64,000 nt of DNA from Vibrio parahaemolyticus (lineage in GTDB: Bacteria > Pseudomonadota > Gammaproteobacteria > Enterobacterales > Vibrionaceae). The stretch spans positions 806,001 to 870,000 of the forward strand of contig NZ_UHIL01000001.1 in the NCBI RefSeq assembly GCF_900460535.1. The letters are read 5' to 3'. The notes beneath the pieces are model-generated. The model did no database searches. It was not told the DNA's origin and saw nothing but the letters and a program-made list of their open reading frames with translations. The number at the start of each line of letters is the position of its first letter. Position 1 is the first letter of the stretch. A program made the position numbers and the translations under genes. This document shows positions 32,506 to 42,415 of the stretch, one piece after another.

Positions 32506-34209
32506 ATGTTTGCACTCAAACATCTTCCTATTGCATTGAGTTGTGTCCTAGCGGCACAAGCGAATGCAAGTATGAATATCCAGCCTGATCCGCAAAATCC
32601 GAATGGTTATGTCATTGCTCGTGGTGACGTTCAAGCTATGGAGCAAAGCAAAACCTCTGACCCTATGTATGCCATTTGGTCACAAGCACTAGAGACGCGT
32701 CCTAACTCAGTCGTTGAAGCGATTGTTTCTGGAGCGGCAACCAACCCAGAAAACGTGAAGCGTGTAGAGCGTGTGTTCCCTGAAAGTGAGTGGGACTTCC
32801 TGACTCAAATGGCAGCACCAGAATACACTTACACGCGTTTCCTACGTGCGATTGGTAAATTCCCAGCATTCTGTGGTGAGTACACTGATGGCCGTGATTC
32901 GGATGCGATTTGTAAAAAATCGATCGTGACAGCCTTTGCTCACTTTGCGCAGGAAACTGGTGGTCATATTTCGATTGATAACGTATCGGATAATCCTTTT
33001 GGATTGGAAGAATGGCAGCAAGCTTTGGTTCACGTACGTGAAATGGGCTGGTCAGAAGGTCAAGAAGGTTACACGACAGGTTGTGGTCAGAATGACTGGC
33101 AAAACAAACGTTGGCCATGTGAACCGGGACAAGGTTACTTTGGACGTGGTGCTAAACAGCTTTCTTACCACTTTAACTATGGCGCGTTCTCTGAAGTGAT
33201 GTTTGATGGTGATGCATCTGTATTGCTGAAAAATCCAGGTTTGGTTGCGGATTCGTGGCTGAACTTGGCATCGGCTATCTGGTTCTTCCTAACCCCACAA
33301 GCACCTAAACCAGCAATGCTACATGTAATTGACCGTACTTGGGTTCCTTCACAACGTGAACTTGATGCAGGCATTGGTTACGGCTTCGGTACCACTATCA
33401 ACGTGATCAATGGTGGTATTGAGTGTGGTGAGCAAAACAAGGATAAAGGTCAGCCTGTTAACCGTATCCGTTACTGGGAAGGTTTGGCGGCACACTACCA
33501 AATTCCAATTGAAGCTGACGAGAAGAACACTTGTTGGCAGCAAACGCCTTACGGCAGTCTAAACCTAAATGGCGCAACTGACGTGCTTTACACTAACTGG
33601 GATGGTAACTGGAAATACTACTCAGATCGCCCTGGAGGCCATTCGTTTGAATGTGAGCTGGTTGGTTTCCAAACGGCTTACTCTGCGCTAGTTGCGGGTG
33701 ATTACGAGAAGTGTGTAACTAACTTCTACCAATCTCATGCGGGTTGGCCTGAAGTTCGTGTGGTTGACAAGTTAGACCCTGTAGATCCGGTCGATCCGCC
33801 TGTAGGTGGCGTGGCAGCTTGGGATTCAGGCAAAGTCTACAACACTGGTGATCAAGTTTCTTACCAAGGTGCTGTTTACGAAGCGAAATGGTGGTCACAA
33901 GGTAATGAGCCAACGAAAGGAGACCCTTGGAAGTTGGTTTCAGGCACTCCTACGGAGCCGCCAACAACGGAACCTGAACCACCTGTGACTGAACCAGAAC
34001 CGCCAGTCACAGAACCAGAGCCTCCGGTCACTGAGCCAGTGCCACCAGTAACAGGTAGCTTCATTCAGTGGGAGCCAGGCGTAACTCAAGTGGCTAACGG
34101 TGATAAAGTGACGTACCAAAACAAATGCTTTGTCGCAAAAAACGGCCCTGGAGTGTGGGAAAGCCCAACGCAGAGCAACTGGTTCTGGGATGAGATTTCC
34201 TGCCAATAA
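32506..34209 (+). CDS. Secreted GH19 chitinase with C-terminal carbohydrate-binding modules
   Basis: This is an extracellular enzyme that cleaves beta-1,4-linked N-acetylglucosamine polymers. A signal peptide (1-21, ending QANA) precedes an N-terminal region, then the GH19 catalytic domain (about 108-400) with the proposed acid Glu150 in [13 protein letters not shown] and the typical [23 protein letters not shown]5/12-type module (about 443-485, [22 protein letters not shown]) follows. Then come a TEPEPPV repeat linker (about 487-515) and a second small aromatic module (about 516-567). GH19 is the plant-type fold, less common in vibrios than GH18. It has its own terminator. Confidence 0.92.
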   Translation: MFALKHLPIALSCVLAAQANASMNIQPDPQNPNGYVIARGDVQAMEQSKTSDPMYAIWSQALETRPNSVVEAIVSGAATNPENVKRVERVFPESEWDFLTQMAAPEYTYTRFLRAIGKFPAFCGEYTDGRDSDAICKKSIVTAFAHFAQETGGHISIDNVSDNPFGLEEWQQALVHVREMGWSEGQEGYTTGCGQNDWQNKRWPCEPGQGYFGRGAKQLSYHFNYGAFSEVMFDGDASVLLKNPGLVADSWLNLASAIWFFLTPQAPKPAMLHVIDRTWVPSQRELDAGIGYGFGTTINVINGGIECGEQNKDKGQPVNRIRYWEGLAAHYQIPIEADEKNTCWQQTPYGSLNLNGATDVLYTNWDGNWKYYSDRPGGHSFECELVGFQTAYSALVAGDYEKCVTNFYQSHAGWPEVRVVDKLDPVDPVDPPVGGVAAWDSGKVYNTGDQVSYQGAVYEAKWWSQGNEPTKGDPWKLVSGTPTEPPTTEPEPPVTEPEPPVTEPEPPVTEPVPPVTGSFIQWEPGVTQVANGDKVTYQNKCFVAKNGPGVWESPTQSNWFWDEISCQ

Positions 34210-34227
34210 ATAATTTAACTCTTTATA

Positions 34228-34260
34228 AAGGCTCTGCTTTTTAGCAGGGTCTTTTTTTAT
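34228..34260 (+). terminator. Terminator of the chitinase gene
   Basis: AGGCTCTGC pairs imperfectly (G-U pairs) with GCAGGGTCT around TTTTTA, followed by seven T. Confidence 0.75.
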
Positions 34261-34380
34261 TTGTGCTGTTGCTTATTTGTGGAATCTAAGTTTTCAATAA
34301 CGGCTTTTCTCTTTTTATTGGGTGTCCATTAAAATTCGCGCGCATTTTTTATCAACATTTTTGAAAAAAGGTATTTGTAC

Positions 34381-34971
34381 ATGTCGACAAAACTGGCTAA
34401 CCCAGCACCGCTAGGTCTGATGGGTTTCGGTATGACCACTATTCTGCTGAACATTCATAACGCAGGATTTTTCCCACTTGACTCTATGATTCTAGCGATG
34501 GGCATCTTTTACGGTGGCCTTAGCCAAGTAATCGTTGGCATCATGTGCTTTAAACGCGGCGACACGTTCGGCACAACTGCGTTTACTTCTTACGGTCTAT
34601 TTTGGCTAACATTGGTTGGTTTAATCGTAATGCCTCACATGGGTCTTCCTGCAAGCCCAGCAAGCTTTATGGGTTGGTACCTAGCACTTTGGGGTATCTT
34701 CACTGGTTTCATGTTCATTGGCTCTCTATGTTACCCAACAGCGAAGCAGGTGGTATTTGGTTCTCTAACTATCCTGTTCTTCTTGCTTGCTGCTCGTGAT
34801 TTCACTGGTAGCGAAGTTATCGGTGCTATCGCTGGCTTCGAAGGTATCTTCTGTGGCGCAAGCGCAATTTACTTCGCAATGGCGCAAGTGCTAAACAACG
34901 AATTTGGTCGTGAAGTTCTACCTGTAGGTAAAGCAAAAATCGCTCGTAAAGTTGAAGCAGTCGCAGCTTAA
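34381..34971 (+). CDS. satP: Acetate uptake transporter (SatP/GPR1-FUN34-YaaH family)
   Basis: SatP-type proteins are six-helix inner-membrane channels or symporters for acetate and succinate. The ATG at 34381 (MSTKLANPAPLGLMGFGMTT) gives 196 residues and places the family signature NPAPLGL at the N-terminus. An upstream TTG at 34375 adds only two codons. Six hydrophobic stretches are visible. The protein lies alone between two terminators. Acetate as the substrate is inferred from the family. Confidence 0.88.
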   Translation: MSTKLANPAPLGLMGFGMTTILLNIHNAGFFPLDSMILAMGIFYGGLSQVIVGIMCFKRGDTFGTTAFTSYGLFWLTLVGLIVMPHMGLPASPASFMGWYLALWGIFTGFMFIGSLCYPTAKQVVFGSLTILFFLLAARDFTGSEVIGAIAGFEGIFCGASAIYFAMAQVLNNEFGREVLPVGKAKIARKVEAVAA

Positions 34972-34991
34972 GCGTTAAATCGAACTCATTG

Positions 34992-35020
34992 AAAAAGCGG
35001 GCCAATAGGTCCGCTTTTTT
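34992..35020 (+). terminator. Terminator of satP
   Basis: AAAAAGCGGGCC pairs with GGTCCGCTTTTTT around AATA. Confidence 0.85.
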
Positions 35021-35156
35021 ATTTCATTGAATTTTATGAATCTTTTGGGCTTTCAAGTAGGAATATTCCGAATAAGACATTGTTGTGACCAAGAGCGAAT
35101 TTTTTCTTCGAGAATGCTCCATTATTAAACTCCCCTATATAAAGAGTTTACAACTG

Positions 35157-36137
35157 ATGAAAAATTACCTCTTGAATGTTTTTACGCTCGCTGTCGCGGT
35201 GATTTCATTTCCTATTTTGGCGCAAAATAGTGACCCATTGCCTTCGTGGAACGACGGTCAAACCAAACAAGCAATTATCCAATTTGTCAGTGATGTTACT
35301 GACGCTAACTCTCCCAATTTTGTTGCTCCTCAAGATCGTATTGCCACTTTTGATAACGACGGAACGTTATGGTCAGAAAAGCCGATGTACTTCCAAATCT
35401 TGTTTGTGCTCGACCAAATTAAAGAGCAAGCGGCTAGCCACCCTGATTGGAAGACGACTAAACCATACTCACTGGTGTTAAGCGGGCAGATAGATAAGCT
35501 GAGCTTAGAAGATGTTCTAACTATGGTGCAAAAAACGCATTCAGGAATGAGCAGCGATGAGTTCACTTCTATTGTACAGGCTTGGATAAGTACGGCTAAG
35601 CACCCCGTAACGGGCCGCCCATACACCGACATGGTGTATCAACCAATGTTAGAACTGTTGGATTATCTTGATAGCAATGGCTTTAAAAACTTCATTGTGT
35701 CTGGTGGTGGCAATGCCTTTATGCGAGCTTGGGCGACGGATGTCTACAACATCCCATCCGAGCGTATCATTGGTACTCGTCTATCTACAGAGTTCGTTAA
35801 TGTTGATGGTAGTTACCAAGTTAAGCGCGTACCGGGCATTGAAGTGAATAACGACAAAGCGGAAAAACCGCAGCAAATTTATCAGCACATTGGTAAGCGC
35901 CCAATAGCTTCGTTTGGCAACTCAGATGGTGACCTACAAATGCTGCAATGGACGACGTCAGGTACTGGTCCTCGTTTAGCAATGTACGTTCATCACACGG
36001 ATGACCAACGTGAGTGGAAATATGACCGCACCTCTAGCATTGGTAAGCTAGATAAAGGATTGGATGAAGCGAAAGCGAAAGGTTGGTTAATCGCTGATAT
36101 GAAAAACGATTGGAAGCAAGTGTATCCGACCAAGTAA
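35157..36137 (+). CDS. Periplasmic HAD-superfamily phosphatase
   Basis: This is a predicted exported phosphohydrolase. The ATG at 35157 gives 326 residues and starts a clean signal peptide (MKNYLLNVFTLAVAVISFPILA). A GTG at 35085 would add 24 residues before it and is unlikely. The HAD nucleophile motif is FDNDGTL (D66, D68), motif II is VSGGGNAFMR, and motif III/IV is FGNSDGDLQML with a preceding Lys in NNDKAEKP. It resembles phosphoserine-phosphatase-like members. The substrate is unknown. It is convergent with the symporter gene on the other strand, sharing a terminator. Confidence 0.8.
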   Translation: MKNYLLNVFTLAVAVISFPILAQNSDPLPSWNDGQTKQAIIQFVSDVTDANSPNFVAPQDRIATFDNDGTLWSEKPMYFQILFVLDQIKEQAASHPDWKTTKPYSLVLSGQIDKLSLEDVLTMVQKTHSGMSSDEFTSIVQAWISTAKHPVTGRPYTDMVYQPMLELLDYLDSNGFKNFIVSGGGNAFMRAWATDVYNIPSERIIGTRLSTEFVNVDGSYQVKRVPGIEVNNDKAEKPQQIYQHIGKRPIASFGNSDGDLQMLQWTTSGTGPRLAMYVHHTDDQREWKYDRTSSIGKLDKGLDEAKAKGWLIADMKNDWKQVYPTK

Positions 36138-36158
36138 GATTTCAAATCTGACTGATAT

Positions 36159-36192
36159 AAAAAGGGGTTAACCACTGGTTAACCCCTTTGTT
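36159..36192. terminator. Bidirectional terminator
   Basis: AAAGGGGTTAACCA and TGGTTAACCCCTTT form a 14-bp perfect inverted repeat around one base. A run of A on the left gives a T tail for the minus-strand symporter transcript. The plus-strand tail is TTTGTTGTG. Confidence 0.8.
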
Positions 36193-36241
36193 GTGTCCGA
36201 AGAACGGACCACTGCTTTTTCTTATTTTTAAGGAAAGAAAC

Positions 36242-37796
36242 TTAGGTCGAAGGCTGTTCTACCGTGTCTGTTGCGGTAGTTTCAGTCGTTGGTGCTTGAC
36301 CTGTTTTACGTTTGTATTTCTCTTCCCAGTAATCTGCCCCTTTGATACCTAGCGCAACTGGGTTGAACGTAAACTCTGTGACACCTTGCTTCTGTTGTTC
36401 TTCGTAGTCGGTTAGCGCTTTCAGAGCAGGCTTCGACATAAAGAAGATGATCAAGATACCTACGATGTTCAGCCAAGCCATCAAACCTACGCCAACATCA
36501 CCCATCACCCATCGCCCATGCTAGGTTTGCGGTTTTTACTGTACCGTAAAACACGGCTGAGATAAGTACCAGTTTTAAGATAAACATCAGACCGTTCACT
36601 TTAAAGGTACGGCGAATGTAGGCAATGTTTGTTTCTGCAATGTAGTAGTAAGCCAAGATAGTGGTGAATGCGAAGAAGAACAGTGCAACAGCGATGAACG
36701 GTTTACCAACTCCAGGTAGAGCACTTTCAATCGCCATTTGCGTGAATACTGGACCATTGGCCCCAATATCGGCTGGTAGGTTTTGCACAAGGAATGCACC
36801 TTCAACCGCACCGTGTACGTTGTAAGCACCTGTGATAAGAATCATAAACGCAGTTGCCGAACATACTAGTAGTGTATCGATGTAGATTGAGAATGATTGA
36901 ACCAGACCTTGCTGTGCAGGATGATCAACGCTTGCTGCCGCTGCTGCGTGAGGGCCGGTACCTTGGCCTGCTTCATTTGAGTAAACACCACGTTTAACAC
37001 CCCAACCAATGGCAGCACCAACACCAGCCATAGGAGTGAACGCGTCTCCTAGGATCATGCCGATAATGCGTGGGATTTCACCGATGTTTAGAAGAATGAT
37101 AACGAAAGCGGTGATGATGTACGCCAATGCCATGAATGGCACAACGATCTGAGTGAAGTTCGCAATACGCTTTACGCCACCAAAGATGATGAAGGCAAGA
37201 ATGACACAGACAACCGTACCAGTGAAAATTTTAGCAAAACTGAAGGTACCAATAGCGGTTTCGATCATGTCACCAGAGCCAAATGCTGCTTCTACCGCGT
37301 TACCAATACTGTTGGATTGAACGCCAGGAAGTAGCACACCACACGCAAAGATGGTCGAGATAGCAAAGATCCATGCGTACCATTTTTGCCCCATTGCCTT
37401 TTCGATGTAGTAAGCAGGGCCGCCACGGAATTCACCTTCATCTTCTTCTTTGTAGATTTGAGCGAGAGTGGATTCTGCATATGCTGTTGCTGCGCCAAAG
37501 AAGGCAACAACCCACATCCAGAATACGGCGCCAGGGCCACCAAAGCCGATAGCCGCAGCAACACCGGCAATGTTACCTGTACCTACACGGCCAGATAGCG
37601 AAACGGCAAGCGCCTGAAATGATGAGATCCCCTTGGTTGAACTTTTGCCCGAAAGTAGCAAGCGCCACATCTCAAAGAAATGACGAATCTGCACAAAGCG
37701 TGTCATGATCGAATAGAACAAACCCGCCCCAAGACACAGGTAGATCAGTACTGGGCTCCAGATAATTCCATTCAGAAAATCAACTAATGACTGCAT
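36242..37796 (-). pseudogene. Alanine/glycine:cation symporter (AGCS family), frameshifted by a 7-bp duplication
   Basis: AGCS proteins take up alanine or glycine with sodium or protons. The first part (37796-36498, 432 codons) has the family features GTGNIAGVAAAIGFGGPGAVFWMW and GVKRGVYSNEAGQGTGPHAAAAA, then stops after AWAMGDG. The remaining 85 or so residues continue in another frame (VGVGLMAWLNIVGILIIFFM to the stop at 36242). The break lies at a tandem repeat of ATCACCC at 36497-36510. Removing one unit gives a continuous 515-residue frame. Only the last membrane helix and tail are affected, so residual function is possible. It neighbours dadA, which suits alanine use. Confidence 0.85.
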
Positions 37797-38100
37797 GAGT
37801 ATTTTCCCTGTTAGTTGTGTTTGTGGTTATTTTTCAAACAACACATTACCCTTTTTGTAATGCAATTGTTAACTTTTTTGTCTATAAATCGTTTATAGCG
37901 TGATGGCGGGCACAGAATGGCTTGGTGTTGTTAAAATTTGGTTCTAGTTGATTATTGTGCGCAATTAGATGGGGAATTTATTGGTTTGATTAAATATGCA
38001 GCACGTTGTCATTTTAATGTGCTGCATATTCGATGAGTTAAAAATGCTAACTATTATGCAGTATGTGGAATAAAGGTCTGTTTGATTTTTGTGCGAGTAT
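37797..38100. other. 304-bp spacer between the symporter gene and dadA
   Basis: It must contain the symporter promoter on the minus strand. An 11-bp inverted repeat ATATGCAGCAC...GTGCTGCATAT at 37995-38029 is the likely dadA terminator, though without a strong T run. No glycine riboswitch features and no small gene are seen. Confidence 0.45.
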
Positions 38101-39357
38101 TTACGCGTAACGAAGTAAGTTGAGCTCTGAGTTCTCCATGATTTTGGCTTTTTCACCTGTCATGATATTGGCCAATAAGTGCCCTGAACCACATGCCATT
38201 GTCCACCCTAACGTCCCATGCCCAGTATTAGTAAAGAGGTTGTCGTATGGCGTTGCACCTATGATTGGTGTGCCATCTGGCGTCATTGGGCGAAATCCGG
38301 TCCAGAATTCTGCTTGGCTGAAATCACCGCAGCGAGGGAACAAATCGCGAACCACCATCTCAATCGTGTTTTTGCGCTTTTGTGGCAAGGATGGGTCGAA
38401 ACCTGCAAGTTCAGCGGTGCCAGCCACTCGTATGCGGTCATCAAATCGAGTCATAGCGACTTTATAAGTCTCATCCATGACGGTAGAGCGCGGTGCGTAT
38501 TCTTCATTTTCTATCGGTAGCGTCAGTGAATATCCTTTAACCGGATACACTGGAACATCAATATCGAGCTGCTTTAAAAGCGCAGTGGAAAAGCTACCAG
38601 AAGCAACGACAAATTGGTCTGCCTTAAACAAACCATGGTTCGTTTGGACACCTATGATCTTTTTGCCTACAGTAACCCAATTACTCACTTCGGTATTGAA
38701 TTTAAACGTGACACCATGCGCTTTCGCAAGTTCTGTCAGCTGTTGGCAAAACTGAAAGCAGTCACCTGTTTCATCATCAGGCAAATACAACCCGCCTACG
38801 ATTTTATCTTTGACCAGCGCTAAACCGGGTTCTTGTCGAAGGCACTGTTCAACGTCCATCAACTCAAATCGAGTACCACTTTGCTCAAGCAGCTTGAGGT
38901 CTTTTTCGATTGCGGTTAACTGTTGAGTTGTGCGGAACACTTGCAAGGTACCAAACTGGCGTCCTTGGTATTCAATCGCGTGCTCATTACGTAATTGTTC
39001 TAAGCAAGTTCGGCTGTGGTTGGCGATAGACAGCATGCGAGCTTTGTTGATTTGATAGCGAGGCAAGGTGCAGTTCGCAACCATCTTGCTTGCCCAACTG
39101 ATCATGTCTGTGCTGAGCGACGGCTTTATTTTTAGTGGAGCGTGTTCTTCCATCAGCCATTTGATCGCCTTGAGCGGGATACCCGGAGCCGCCCATGGGG
39201 ATGAGTAGCCATAAGAAATTTGCCCTGCATTGGCAAAGCTTGTTTCCATCGCGCTGCTTGGTTGGCGATCGATGACCGTGACTTGATAGCCTGCTTGAGA
39301 TAAATACCAAGCAGAGGTTAAACCGATAACACCGCTGCCTAATACGATGACTTCCAT
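38101..39357 (-). CDS. dadA: D-amino acid dehydrogenase (DadA)
   Basis: DadA is an FAD enzyme of the inner-membrane face that oxidises D-alanine and other D-amino acids to keto acids and ammonia, feeding electrons to the respiratory chain. The ATG at 39357 (MEVIVLGSGVIGLTSAWYL) places the dinucleotide-binding GSGVIG at the N-terminus and gives 418 residues. The frame extends five codons upstream without support. C-terminal WTGFRPMTPDGTPIIG and NTGHGTLGWTMACGSG are typical. It is divergent from a LysR regulator 107 bp away and next to an alanine symporter, which suggests a D-/L-alanine catabolic set. Confidence 0.93.
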   Translation of the reverse strand: MEVIVLGSGVIGLTSAWYLSQAGYQVTVIDRQPSSAMETSFANAGQISYGYSSPWAAPGIPLKAIKWLMEEHAPLKIKPSLSTDMISWASKMVANCTLPRYQINKARMLSIANHSRTCLEQLRNEHAIEYQGRQFGTLQVFRTTQQLTAIEKDLKLLEQSGTRFELMDVEQCLRQEPGLALVKDKIVGGLYLPDDETGDCFQFCQQLTELAKAHGVTFKFNTEVSNWVTVGKKIIGVQTNHGLFKADQFVVASGSFSTALLKQLDIDVPVYPVKGYSLTLPIENEEYAPRSTVMDETYKVAMTRFDDRIRVAGTAELAGFDPSLPQKRKNTIEMVVRDLFPRCGDFSQAEFWTGFRPMTPDGTPIIGATPYDNLFTNTGHGTLGWTMACGSGHLLANIMTGEKAKIMENSELNLLRYA

Positions 39358-39464
39358 TGAGGTACTCCACACATTTATCAGTAGCGGTTAGTTTCTTTTC
39401 TTTACCTTTTATTAACAATCGATATAAATTACATACAGCGTTTAGAAAAACTATAGGCTTAGTG

Positions 39465-40385
39465 ATGAGAAGTAACGTGATAAGTGGTTTATGGTTGTTT
39501 AACCAAGTGGCGGCACATGCCAGTTTTACGGGCGCTGCTAAGCAACTACACCTTACGACAGGAGCTGTAAGCCAACAAATAATCCACTTAGAAGAGTCGT
39601 TAGGTTTTACTCTTTTTGAACGCCACTCTCGAGGGATCCGCCTCACCGAAAAGGGAATACAACTGCAACAAGCCACGCAGTTGCATTTCTCTGAGTTAAG
39701 CAAGTTGCTTGATGATCTGAGAGTAGAAAAGCATATCAATGAGGTTCGCTTGAAGCTCACTCCCTCATTCGCCTTTAAGTGGCTAGTGCCTAAACTCGAA
39801 AGCTTTCAACTAGAGAACCCAGAAATACAAGTGCAGATCTTTGCGGAAGGAGCGCTAGTCAACAGCGATTTGAAAGACTATGACGTCGCCATTGACTACG
39901 CTCTTCACCCTTATCGAGACCATGATGCCGAGTTGATTCTCGATGAACAATTGCTGCCAGTGATGAGCCCTAAATACCTTGAGGATCATCGGTGGCTAAA
40001 AACTCCTTTTGGTGATCAAACATCGTCGATGTCTGCGAATCAATGGCAAGCGGCTACGTTGTTGCACGACGCGATGCCGTGGGAAAAAGCGACACGTGAC
40101 TATGAGTGGTTGTATTGGGCTTCGGCAATGGGATTGGATTTTAAAACCGATGTCGGTCACTTTTTCAATCGAACAGACATGGCGATGTCTGCGGCGGAAG
40201 CTGGAGTCGGGATCGCGATGGCACGCATGGCGTTGATTGAGGATGAATTGACGACGAAACGTTTGGTTTCTCCATTCGCCCCCATTCCTGCCAATGCTGG
40301 GTATTACTTGATCATGAATACAAGATGCCAGTCAACTGAGCGGTTTAGAGAGTGGCTTTTGAAGCAGATTGAGTCACGACGATGA
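39465..40385 (+). CDS. LysR-family regulator, probably of dadA
   Basis: This is a LysR-type DNA-binding regulator. The ATG at 39465 (MRSNVISGLWLFNQVAAHASFTGAAKQLHLTTGAVSQQI) gives 306 residues with the N-terminal winged helix (about 5-65) and the substrate-binding domain of the GcvA/AmpR-like group. An upstream frame to 39357 overlaps the dadA start and is not conserved-looking. Divergent placement suggests it controls dadA and perhaps itself. The effector is unknown; alanine is a guess. Confidence 0.85.
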   Translation: MRSNVISGLWLFNQVAAHASFTGAAKQLHLTTGAVSQQIIHLEESLGFTLFERHSRGIRLTEKGIQLQQATQLHFSELSKLLDDLRVEKHINEVRLKLTPSFAFKWLVPKLESFQLENPEIQVQIFAEGALVNSDLKDYDVAIDYALHPYRDHDAELILDEQLLPVMSPKYLEDHRWLKTPFGDQTSSMSANQWQAATLLHDAMPWEKATRDYEWLYWASAMGLDFKTDVGHFFNRTDMAMSAAEAGVGIAMARMALIEDELTTKRLVSPFAPIPANAGYYLIMNTRCQSTERFREWLLKQIESRR

Positions 40386-40395
40386 TTTAAGTGTT

Positions 40396-40422
40396 TAAGA
40401 AATAATAAAAATAAATTTCTTA
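40396..40422 (+). terminator. Possible terminator after the LysR gene
   Basis: TTAAGAAAT pairs with ATTTCTTAA across an 11-base AT-rich loop. The stem is weak and lacks GC. Confidence 0.35.
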
Positions 40423-40537
40423 ATTACATATTATCTTGAGCCACTTCCCACAAATTATCTTCACTTTATTAACTTCTCTCTCTTACTCATCTTTTTCCAT
40501 ATCATCCTAGAAAATAACTAATGGATAGAGAAAGGCT

Positions 40538-41104
40538 ATGGCTAAAAAAAACTCGCTTATATTGGTCCTAGCTCTATTTTCGGTAGGAGCAAGTGCAATG
40601 TTTTGGCCGTTTAAAAAATACGATGTGGAAATGTCACCAGAAGTACGTGGTGTTATTAAGCTTGATGGTAAACCACAAGTTGGGCTAACGGTTCATCGAG
40701 AACTTTTTTATGAAGGATATAAAAAAGGAAAAACGCTAAAGGATGAAGCCCAAACCAATGAACTAGGTGAGTTTTTCTTTCCTGGCGTTATTGTTCGGTC
40801 ACGAGCTCCCGGAGACATATTTGGCGGGAGTTTGAAGGTGTATCAATATGTCTGCGTTGATTGCGAGTCTGAAAAGAAAGAAGTCTGGGGGGCGTGGGTG
40901 CCAACAGAAGGCGCAGACTCATTGAGATGGATGCTGATGAATATTGACTGTGAGTTATCGAACAACAAGCAAATCCACGAAGTTGATATTTCACCAGAAA
41001 GCACAAGGCGAACTCCTGTTCATTCTGTATGTGATTGGAATAGCGAGAGAATAAATACATACGAATATGACGAAACTACTGATACCCACGTATTGAAAAA
41101 ATAA
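40538..41104 (+). CDS. Exported protein of unknown function paired with a lipase
   Basis: The 188-residue protein has a signal peptide or N-terminal anchor (KKNSLILVLALFSVGASA), then a region resembling carboxypeptidase-regulatory-like beta domains (EVRGVIKLDGKPQVGLTVHRELFYEG, TNELGEFFFPGV). Four cysteines follow (CVDC, C at DCEL, C at VCDW). It may belong to the DUF6795-type Vibrio families, but this is uncertain. It lies 20 bp before a class-3 lipase gene. That arrangement, exported small protein plus lipase, fits an immunity/effector pair. It could equally be a lipase-associated accessory protein. Confidence 0.7.
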   Translation: MAKKNSLILVLALFSVGASAMFWPFKKYDVEMSPEVRGVIKLDGKPQVGLTVHRELFYEGYKKGKTLKDEAQTNELGEFFFPGVIVRSRAPGDIFGGSLKVYQYVCVDCESEKKEVWGAWVPTEGADSLRWMLMNIDCELSNNKQIHEVDISPESTRRTPVHSVCDWNSERINTYEYDETTDTHVLKK

Positions 41105-41124
41105 AGAGTAAGGAAAAACAACTA

Positions 41125-42261
41125 ATGAGCACTATTTCTCCATTTATGGCGAGTGAACTATGTAATATTGCATACGAAGTGAAGCATAATCTTGAACGTG
41201 TGAAACTGCCAGCTGTTGTTGATAATCACTTTGGTTTTTCGAAAGTAGCGGTAGGTACAAGTGGTGGTTTTTTCTTTCGTCCTGAAACAGGGTTTGCTCT
41301 GCTAGGAAAGGGAAAAAGTGAGCGTTATAAAAATGACCTTGTCTTAGCTTTTAGAGGTACAGCAGGATTAGCTGATGGGATTACCGACTTAACGTGTAGC
41401 GGGAAAGGAACAGATACCGGAGAGACCGTCCATTCGGGATTCCAAACTACGTTCTATTCTATGAGAAAAGGTTTAACTCGTTTTCTTCGTGATAATCCGG
41501 TAACCGCTAACGGTACTATACATTGTGTTGGACACAGTTTAGGTGGTGCATTAGCGACTCTGGTTGCTAATTGGATTTCTGCTTCTCCAGAGTTTAAAGG
41601 CAGAGTTAACTTATATACTTTTGGCTCACCAAGAGTCGGAATGAAATCTTTTTCGATCAACTCATCATCTCGAATATCGACGCACTTCCGTTGTGTCAAT
41701 GGTGCGGACCCCGTAACAAAAGCGCCAGTATGGCCTTTTTATCATGTGCCTTATGATGGTTCGGAGTACATATTGAATCGTGCTCAAGGTCTTTTTCCTA
41801 GCGCACATTTTATGGCGGAGTACAGTTCTTATACACAGACTGCAACCTGGGATAGCCTTGGCTTTCAAAAGGCAAGCTCCACTTTTAAACGCGTCGTTTT
41901 AAACTATGAGAATCGACTTCAAGCCACACCTTCTGCTGATTGGGCAGATAAGATCTCGGCAGCGCTCCTTACGTTGTTAGTTGATGGTGGGGCTGCGGCG
42001 TCAGTCTTTGCCCTGCAAAATGTAGGTTCTGCTATTGCTACTATATATGACGCGATTGCTCGTTCAATCGTCAAAATTTCAGAACTCTCTAGCGAATTTT
42101 CTGAACGCGTAAAAGGTTTACTTGGCCACATGTTGGTATTTGCGGGGAAAGGTGCAAATATCGCGATCAAATTTACTTATTCCTTTATTCGTTGGGTGTT
42201 TGAATTGGTGCTAAGTAAGTTGAATCAGGCTGTTAAAGCCGCCCTCAAAACGACCTTCTGA
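41125..42261 (+). CDS. Class-3 lipase (alpha/beta hydrolase), possible type VI effector
   Basis: This is a predicted lipid hydrolase. The 378-residue protein has the Lipase_3 core: LVLAFRGTAG (oxyanion region, about 73-82), VHSGFQTTF, the nucleophile elbow GHSLGG (Ser138) and YTFGSPRVGMKSF. A likely catalytic Asp follows in NGADPVTKAP, with His in FYHVPYDG or AHFMAEY. There is no signal peptide. The C-terminal third (about 265-378) is amphipathic to hydrophobic helices. A leaderless lipase with a signal-peptide partner resembles Tle-type T6SS effector modules, but no VgrG, PAAR or adaptor gene is in view. Confidence 0.75.
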   Translation: MSTISPFMASELCNIAYEVKHNLERVKLPAVVDNHFGFSKVAVGTSGGFFFRPETGFALLGKGKSERYKNDLVLAFRGTAGLADGITDLTCSGKGTDTGETVHSGFQTTFYSMRKGLTRFLRDNPVTANGTIHCVGHSLGGALATLVANWISASPEFKGRVNLYTFGSPRVGMKSFSINSSSRISTHFRCVNGADPVTKAPVWPFYHVPYDGSEYILNRAQGLFPSAHFMAEYSSYTQTATWDSLGFQKASSTFKRVVLNYENRLQATPSADWADKISAALLTLLVDGGAAASVFALQNVGSAIATIYDAIARSIVKISELSSEFSERVKGLLGHMLVFAGKGANIAIKFTYSFIRWVFELVLSKLNQAVKAALKTTF

Positions 42262-42376
42262 TTTTGATTAATCCTCTTTTGCTTAGGTGTGGTTTATTCT
42301 TAAATACGAAAAGTTTCCTACTTGGTTAGTGAAGCTAGTGGCGAGCAAATAGATAAAGTGCTTGGTGAGTCAGATA

Positions 42377-42410
42377 GAAAACACCGCCTTGATAGCGGCG
42401 GTGTTTTATT
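42377..42410. terminator. Bidirectional terminator between lipase and amidohydrolase genes
   Basis: AAAACACCGCC pairs with GGCGGTGTTTT over an 8-base loop, with T on both exits. Confidence 0.9.
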
Positions 42411-42415
42411 TTGGA

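Noticed and set aside
37797..37960. Search for a glycine riboswitch upstream of the alanine/glycine symporter, as known for some vibrios
   Set aside because: The characteristic GGAGAG...GCCGAAGG-type motifs are absent.
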